Assembly: GCA_027596075.1 (NCBI GenBank)
Contig: JADGJC010000305.1
Span: 1 to 47,282, forward strand
Source of the DNA: Rhizophlyctis rosea
Lineage: Eukaryota > Chytridiomycota > Chytridiomycetes > Rhizophlyctidales > Rhizophlyctidaceae
DNA length: 47,282 nt
Reading direction: 5' to 3'
Part shown: in pieces, positions 41,087 to 47,282 of the stretch
Layout of the letters: each line of letters begins with the position of its first letter
How positions within the stretch are numbered: the first letter of the stretch is position 1
Notes under the pieces: generated by a model
Database searches by the model: none
What the model was told of the DNA's origin: nothing
Seen by the model: only the letters and a program-made list of their open reading frames with translations
Translations under genes and position numbers: made by a program

Positions 41087-42721
41087 ATGGAGCAGGCCCC
41101 AACGACGTATTTCGGTCGCAACCATCTGCTCGGCATTCCTCCCTCTTACCTGCTCACCTTCATCGAAGAATGCGGAGGCCGAGACCCCCTTGAAGGCTTG
41201 ACAACAGCTCAAGTCTGTGACTTGTTCATCAAACCGCGTACCGAAGCTTCAGAATCCATCTGCGACCAGCTGGTCAAAGCATGCACTAAAGCGCCACGAT
41301 CCGTCTGCGACCAGCTATCCGAGGCCGACCTGCTTCATACCAAAATCACCGACGCAAACTGGTTCATCAGTCACTCCTGGCACTACCTCTTTCTGGATCT
41401 CGTCGACGCCATCCTGATCTTCTACCATGAGAGCGGCCCAGCTGACATGGTTGTTTGGATCGACCTCTTCTCCCTCCCACAACACCACCGGTTAACTATC
41501 GGATCGGACTGGCTACAAAGGACCTTCACTTCCATAATCTCCTCGATCGGAAACCTCCTCCTCGTCCTGAATTCCTGGAAGAACCCCCTTGCTCTCAAAC
41601 GTGCCTGGTGTATTTACGAAATTTTCACATGCATCGTAACCAACTCCAACCTGAGAGTGACTCTTCCTCCGCAACAAGCCTATGCTATTCGCCAATCCCT
41701 CTCCGCAGATCCTGACGTCCTATATACCACCCTCGCATCAATCAAATCAAAAGACAGCCAAGCGACCGAGTATCACGATCGCATTGCCATCCATACAGCC
41801 ATCAAGGAATCAATTGAGTTTGATGTCTTGGACCAGATGGTCAATTCCGTCATATTTTCTTGGATGGACGGTGTGATACGAACCCATCTGCAGCGGACCG
41901 CGGAGGACGGGGAGAAGGGCGAGCACGCGCAATGGCTTCTGACTTTGGGGCTGCTGAACGCAGACCAGGGAATGTACGAAGAAGCCTTCTCTCTCTTAAA
42001 GTCATGTTTGGATGAAAGGCGCGGCGTGTTCGGAGACTCTGACCCTGACACCCTCGCCGCCTTCAATAGTGTAGCAACCCTGTGTGAATCGAAAGGGGAT
42101 ATGGCATCGGCGCGGGCGTTGTATGAGGAAGGGCTTGAAGTAGTGAAAAAGGCTTATGGGCGGGATCATGCCAAGACATTATTGTTCTCCAACAATCTCG
42201 CTGGCGTGTACCAAAAGTTGAGATTGGACGAGCAGGCGGAAACGCTCTGGTTGAGTTGTGTGGAAGGAGCCAGAAGGTCACTCGGGCGAGCTGACCCCAC
42301 CACGATCAAATACGTTAGTAATCTAGCCGCACTGTATGAAAGTCAAGGGCGGTCTCATATGGCGGATGCATTATACGCAGATGACGGTGTACCTGAGTCT
42401 GTAGTGCCTCCTGCACGGTTGATTCATGCACAAGCATTGCCGTATGACATTGAGGAGTTAGATCGCCGTTTCGCTAGCAGTGCAGCTCCCGTTGATCTCC
42501 CCACTACCGTCAGTGTCCCTACAGTACCACGGGTAACGCTGAGGTCTTCAGGCTCTCCACCAACCCGTATCGAGCTCCAACGAACCTCTCCTACTCCTAA
42601 CCCCTTATCCTTACCCAACCCACCTGTACCTGTCAACCCAAGCCATCCAATCACTACCCAGACCAAAAGCAAAAGAAAGTCAATACGAAACCGGCTCAAA
42701 TCGCAATGCTCGATACTTTGA
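41087..42721 (+). CDS. TIR-like domain + TPR protein with C-terminal CaaX box
   Basis: One uninterrupted 544-aa frame, in contrast to its intron-rich neighbours. Residues about 85-200 hold a TIR-like domain: NWFISHSWHYLFLDLVDA (first strand and helix), MVVWIDLFSLPQHH and LALKRAWCIYEIF. FISHSW corresponds to the first TIR strand, and the Glu of WCIYE (residue 178) sits where plant TIR domains carry the catalytic WCxxE-type glutamate. Residues about 285-430 form three to four kinesin-light-chain-like TPRs (LLTLGLLNADQGMYEEAFSL, ATLCESKGDMASARALYEE, NNLAGVYQKLRLDEQAETLW, NLAALYESQGRSHMADALY). A Pro/Ser-rich linker leads to KSKRKSIRNRLK and CSIL, a polybasic patch plus CaaX box for prenylation and membrane anchoring. 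I infer a membrane-bound sensor or signalling protein; NAD+ cleavage is unproven. No NTPase domain is present, so it is not a complete NLR. Confidence 0.85.
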   Translation: MEQAPTTYFGRNHLLGIPPSYLLTFIEECGGRDPLEGLTTAQVCDLFIKPRTEASESICDQLVKACTKAPRSVCDQLSEADLLHTKITDANWFISHSWHYLFLDLVDAILIFYHESGPADMVVWIDLFSLPQHHRLTIGSDWLQRTFTSIISSIGNLLLVLNSWKNPLALKRAWCIYEIFTCIVTNSNLRVTLPPQQAYAIRQSLSADPDVLYTTLASIKSKDSQATEYHDRIAIHTAIKESIEFDVLDQMVNSVIFSWMDGVIRTHLQRTAEDGEKGEHAQWLLTLGLLNADQGMYEEAFSLLKSCLDERRGVFGDSDPDTLAAFNSVATLCESKGDMASARALYEEGLEVVKKAYGRDHAKTLLFSNNLAGVYQKLRLDEQAETLWLSCVEGARRSLGRADPTTIKYVSNLAALYESQGRSHMADALYADDGVPESVVPPARLIHAQALPYDIEELDRRFASSAAPVDLPTTVSVPTVPRVTLRSSGSPPTRIELQRTSPTPNPLSLPNPPVPVNPSHPITTQTKSKRKSIRNRLKSQCSIL

Positions 42722-43097
42722 TGATGAGTGGAATGCAAACAAGCGTTGCGGATGGGATGGAGGGGATTTCGGTTGTGAATCGGCAGCAGAGCAATATCTA
42801 ATGTGGGTACAGAAAGCATTCTGACTATGGTTCCATAGAAGATGTGGCGGGATTGGTCATGCTGATGGTTCGGCGGGGGTAGCTGCTGCCGAACTAATCG
42901 AGAGCGGATGGCGGGCACCATTGGCGAATCGTGCGTCTAAGCCTGGTCAGGTGATAGTCATCGAAGTAGACTTTCCCAACACTTGGATCACTTGTACCCT
43001 TGAAACCTCATAATGTATAAATAATAGTCTAATGATCCTTCCCCTTAGTAACATATACTTCAAAATCCCGAATTGAAATCTTCAACTCCTTAACACG
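42722..43097. other. short intergenic stretch
   Basis: About 375 bases with no gene; the long minus-strand frame here is a shadow of the Pro-rich end of the TIR-like gene. Confidence 0.4.
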
Positions 43098-43323
43098 ATG
43101 CAACCACCCTTTCAACCCTTCGAAGGACGCTGGCCCCCTCCTGCACTGAACCAAAAGATACAGACCGCCCACATGCTGAGTCCACAGTCCAGAAAGATGC
43201 ATGTTTGTGTATTCTACAATGAGACCGACTTCCTTCAGCAGGAGAAGTTTTGAAATATGCAGTGGAAGATGGGCGCAAGGAGGTTCAGCTCATATGGCCA
43301 ATCATTGGACGTTGCGCGACTGT
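43098..43323 (+). pseudogene. short frameshifted coding fragment
   Basis: From ATG 43098 the plus strand reads MQPPFQPFEGRWPPPAL and MHVCVFYNETDFLQQEKF, then stops at about 43254. In a second frame, overlapping by a few bases, the text GEVLKYAVEDGRKEVQLI and WPIIGRCATV continues to a GTAAGT donor-like site at 43319. A single-base shift near 43245 would join them. I do not recognise the family, and the downstream exon, if any, was not found, so a gene remnant is the simplest reading. Confidence 0.35.
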
Positions 43324-43330
43324 GTAAGTA

Positions 43331-44311
43331 AGCGGAGGAGCGGACTGGACGCATATGGGTTGTGGTCTGGAATGAATTGGATGGTAGATGGAGTGGTTGC
43401 AGTAGCGTTTCCAGGCTATTGTGCTGCCTGTTGCAATCTGCAAGTAGGAAGGATCCACGCGCGGAATTTCGACGTCAAGGAAATCAAGAACAAGCATGCA
43501 CAATTGTTATATGTTGAAAAGCGTTATCCCTCAAACGAGGATACCCTCCATACAATATACACACCAGCCAGATCTTTCAGGGTACATGCATACAACAAGG
43601 CCTTTGGGCCATTGTTCAAACAAACCCACAATATACCACTGGACTGACGTCATCAATGGCGTAGACCAATCATCTGTATTGGAGACCAGGACCAAGGAAT
43701 GAGACCGAATTTCAAGGTTGTCCGTGGGTCCTTTGTAGGCCAAAGGGCCCTGAGCTAGTGTCAGCAAACCTTGGTATTACCTAATAATTTGTGGCTGGTG
43801 ACACGGTCAGCCCGCTGTGTGATTGGATGCAGCCCGTGCAGATTTTCCGGTGCGCCTCATCCCGCCCAAACCAGAATGACGGTTCGGACGATGACCATCC
43901 AAGAGGAGGGACCAGAAGACTCCCACCTCACAGGGGCCGGACACAAGTCTGCAAGAACGGACAACCACCAACTCTCTCACTTTCACTACTCTACTTCTCA
44001 CTATAACACTCACACAGATACTCACTATAACCAACACACATAGGGAGACCTTGCACGCAGTGAGAGGGAACAGCCATATACAGAGACTATTGCTGAGACC
44101 GCTTTTGTGTCGTTTGCTTGACTCGATTTGGGTAGGTGTTGGTGCAGAAGTTTGTGGTGTGTCCAACCCTCTGGACAGCGAACCAAAGTCTTCTGGGTAC
44201 TTTGTGACTGCGGGTACTTATATCTACCTTTCTTGTGGGGTTTAGGTCCTTCGTCACCGGCAGCATCCCTGCGCTTTCTATATTGGCGACGAAGCGAGAT
44301 TTACTCAATAG
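43331..44311. other. region without supported genes
   Basis: About 980 bases with scattered short frames. A plus-strand frame continuing to 43647 (with DVKEIKNKHAQLLYVEKRY) is open but isolated. A short CACTATAAC-type repeat occurs near 43985-44035. Confidence 0.35.
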
Positions 44312-44938
44312 GTGAGCGTCCTTGCTTATGAGATGGGCAGCTGTCGTGGCTCCTGTTTGGTGTGCCCTTTCCCACGGTTGAAAAGGGGTTTTCCCACGGT
44401 TTTCTTATACCAAATGATGATGTTGAATTGTGACGGCCAAAGCGTGGGAACGAATATGGGAAATCGATACGACAAAATTACTAATCCTGTTTTTCTTGTT
44501 CGCAATTATTCCCGACACATCAGCTCCAAAAGTCACGGCAAACCCTGTTTCCTCGTAACATCAAAACGACCGATAACCCATCACCATTCCACAAGTACCC
44601 TTCATCAATTCGCCACAATTTCAGCTCTAAAATTCTTCACCATTTCCCAACCAACCGCCACCATCCCGCACCAATCCCAAATCGGTGACGGCCTTCAATT
44701 GGGTCTACCACCTCCTCCTCCCCGACTCGAGCACAGTCAAGCTCCTCCTCTTCAAACTCCCATTACCTCGTCCGCCATTCTCGCAAGCATTGCATCAGCA
44801 TTGACTTCCCCTGCGGAGAAGGTCGCGATACAAAACGCAAAGATTTCACAATCAGACGCATCGGGCGGATTGAGCGCTGCTGCAGACGCTCACCCTCAGC
44901 AGACGCCCGCTATCACGCCTACATCGACGCCTACAGCC

Positions 44939-47282
44939 ATGGCACTCAATTTGGATCAGGGATCAAGTTCTGGAGGTGAGTTTTTCGCAAAGTATGATGA
45001 TTTCGAATTTTTGAGAGAACAAAATTGGAGCGTGAGAATGTATGGGCAATAAATGCCAATTAGAATCATTGAGTGGTGGAAGGTTTCGGAATGATGGGAT
45101 TATGATGAGACATCGTAAATTGATTGCACCGGACGGGCAGTCAAAATCACTTTGAATATCACTAACGCAGTATTTCGCAAATCACAGCGGCGCCAGCAAA
45201 TCCCACCCTCATGCAAACATCACCAGACGCAGACACTCTCAACAACAGCATCCCACCTTCCACAGCAGCACCATCACCACAAGCATATTCCACACTCACG
45301 CACACACCCACCTCAATCGACCACCAACGCGCCCTGCAATCTGTCCGCAATGGCATCCTCAGCAGTAACAGCAGCAGCGGCCCCTCCACCCTTCCCGAAG
45401 ACGAGCCCGCCGTCCCCCTCGAAGAACACAAATCCCGCATCCTAAACGAAACCAAAAACGTGTCCTCCTTCGTGGTAATCGGCCAAACGCTCCACAAGCT
45501 CTACTACGAAGACAAGCTCATGAAAACTCAAAAAGAGTTCCTGGACTGGACGAAGCAGAATCTGGGGTTTTCGAAGAGCACGACGTACGAGTATATTATC
45601 AGTTATCGGATTTACTCGGAGATTGCGAACAAGTTGCCGAAGGAGTACCGGCCGCCGATGTATCAGAGTCATTGTCAGCTTTTGAGTAAAGTTCCGCCGA
45701 AGAAGTTGGTGGAGACGTGGATTGATGTTTGTCGGCAGGCGCCTAATGGGGTTATTACGACGGCGTTTTTGGAGGCTTATTTGGAGAAGAATAATTTGAG
45801 GGCTGCGAAGGGGGGACGGAGTAGTGTTGGTGGGGCGGGGGCGAGTGGGGGGGGTGGGGAGAAGGTTGAGGATGGGGTTGGGGGTCCGGCGCATCAGGCT
45901 GTTGTTGCGGCGGCGGCTGCGGCGGGTGGTCCTAATGGAACGGGGGTGGTGGAGAATGGGATCGGCAATGGGAAAGCTTTGGTGAATGGGTCGAGAGGTG
46001 CTAGTGTTGAAGTTGGAGACCTTGACGGGACATCTGGAGCCGGAGGCCCACATGCGGATCGACGGAGGAAAGGTGGACGTGCTGGTGCTGCAGGTAGCGA
46101 CGACCGCTCACCACCGAAAAAGGAACATCCCAGTCCACACCACCGAGGCGCCCTCGGAACTCGTCACGGCAGCCTACCACCCCAAACCCCGCACCACGCC
46201 CTCCTCTCCAACGGCGGGCCCTCCGTCGCGCCCCCAACCTCGACCATGACGCCCGGCGGTGGAAGTCCCAACTACGGTGCGGAAAGTCCCCGTCGGGACA
46301 CGGACAACACACCGCCGCGTTTGCCGATTAACGACGGGTTTATCTTTGAGCTTTCGAAGAACGTGGTGTTGGGCAACCAGTTTGATATGGTTATGCAGAC
46401 TGTGAGTGATTTCAAGGCTGCGGAGGGGCAGCCGTGGTTTGGAAGGTTATGGTGTAATCTTGCGGCTATCAGGCCGTTTTCGACGAGTCCGCTTTATACT
46501 GCGACCAGTGGGGCTGGCATGTCGGGTACTCCATCACCATTCAACCCCCCGTCATTCGAAGGCGGATTGGAACGTCTACTCCAAATCATCTTCACGAAAT
46601 TCGCGAATAAGGAATTCGCGGAGGGGCTGTTCCTCCTTCGTGCGGAGTTTGGCGCCGACTGGTTCACGCCGATCCTCCAACATCCCTATTGCATCCTCCG
46701 CCATAACAACCCACCTGTTAATGATCCGGTTGTGGAGGAGGAAGTTCGGCCGGCCAAACGGCAGAGGAAGCAGAGGGGTGGTGCTGGTGGAAGCGGGGGA
46801 GGAGGGGGGATGGGAGGTGCGGGAGGAGGAGGAAGCGGGGGAGGGGTGGGACACATGGCGTTTGAGAGTTATGTAATGTTTTATTTGGGTCCGAATATTA
46901 AGGATTTCTGTACGGTTTTCCGGAGTGTGGGGCTTGTGCCGGGGATTAATAGTTGGTGAGTGTTCTTTGAGGGTGTTTTGCTTTTCTTTAACTTTTGTCT
47001 TGGGATGATTGAAAGCTAATCGATACCACTCTTTTTCATGGCACAATCCAGGTCGGCAGTCATGAACGTCAACAGCATGATGAACCTTCTTGCGATTCCG
47101 CAGGCTGCGGCGGCGGCGGCTAGTATGGCGGGGGCGGCGGGGATCGCGGGTCCTGTTCCTGGTGGTGGGGTTGTGCCGCAGGGTGCGTTGAATAATGGGG
47201 GGTTGATGGGGACGGAGGCGTTGGGAGGTGGTGCGGGAGGAGGAGGAGGAGGTGGTGGAGGTGGGGGAGGAGTGGATCTGCA
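44939..47282 (+). CDS. N-terminal plasmid/phage-like domain protein, possible Dam-like methyltransferase (3' truncated by window)
   Basis: Exons 44939-44975, 45188-46955 and 47052 to the edge join in phase. The frame is open far upstream, so MALNLDQG at 44939 is one possible start. An N-terminal domain has VVIGQTLHKLYYEDKLMKT, FLDWTKQNLGFSKSTTYEYI, PPMYQSHCQLLSKVPPKKLV and APNGVITTAFLEAYLEK, resembling DNA-binding/replication-type domains of plasmids and phages. Long Gly/Ala/Pro-rich linkers follow. The second conserved part has QPWFGRLWCNLAAIRPF, FNPPSFEGGLERLL, AEGLFLLRAEFGADWFTPIL, then an insert of poly-Gly, and SYVMFYLGPNIKDFCTVF with GLVPGINSWSAVM. The NPP motif and layout recall phage Dam-type adenine methyltransferases, but the canonical NPPF/Y is NPPS here and no SAM motif is certain. 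Function is tentative; the gene is solid. A homopolymeric Gly tail runs off the window. Confidence 0.7.

Noticed and set aside
45442..46053. 203-codon minus-strand Arg/Pro-rich frame
   Set aside because: Antisense of the G-rich coding strand of the methyltransferase-like gene.
1..47282. CRISPR array, prophage, rRNA, integrated virus or biosynthetic cluster
   Set aside because: No regularly spaced repeats, no rRNA sequence, no capsid, terminase or polymerase motifs and no synthase domains were seen on either strand.

Overview
The window is nuclear DNA of an early-diverging, probably zoosporic (chytrid-type) fungus. Most genes are cut by several short GT-AG introns of about 40-100 bases, a tRNA-Ala is present, and the gene set mixes fungal families (CDK11, Clr2-type silencing domain, DUF4360 secreted protein, Git1/Ync13-like Munc13 protein) with a MYCBPAP-like axoneme protein and an NPSN-type Qb-SNARE, the kind of genes kept by fungi that still have a flagellum. 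Gene models below come from manual splicing. Where I call a model phase-consistent, every exon joins in frame. Functional names rest on motif recognition only; no search was possible.

Layout. 1-165: 3' end of an unidentified gene. 1749-5761 (+): coiled coil, SF2 helicase and C-terminal Clr2-type silencing domain in one protein. 6003-8845 (-): an unidentified protein with a possible PD-(D/E)XK-like core, plus a short upstream exon group that may belong to it. 9586-13824 (-): MYCBPAP-like flagellar protein, divergent from a Qb-SNARE (14288-15687, +). 16204-18555 (-): CDK11 kinase. 19246-19318: tRNA-Ala(CGC). 19962-20852 (+): DUF4360 secreted protein. 22318-22727 (-): a small secreted protein whose frame is broken. 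23641-26543 (-): SR/RD-rich protein ending in a CxxC...CxxC Stc1-like zinc finger, with a 10-N assembly gap. 27104-28215 (-) and 28574-29345 (+): divergent pair of a HAD-type and a histidine-type phosphatase. 30030-34602 (+): 15-exon Munc13-like protein. 34830-36360 (-): coiled-coil protein.

36.4-41.1 kb is gene-poor and repeat-bearing. It contains two divergent copies of one repeat and a 111-bp duplication. Right of it lies an intronless gene (41087-42721, +) for a TIR-like domain, TPRs and a C-terminal polybasic CaaX box, the best immune-like candidate here. A frameshifted fragment (43098-43323) follows, then an edge-truncated gene (44939-47282, +) with a plasmid/phage-like N-terminal domain and a possible Dam-like methyltransferase region.

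The strongest unexplained signal is compositional. In nearly every long exon the coding strand runs from C-rich at the acceptor end to G-rich at the donor end, and introns reset it from G-rich to C-rich, giving a sawtooth of GC skew in register with splice sites. A possible chromatin-silencing theme (Clr2-type helicase plus Stc1-like finger) is suggestive but unproven.
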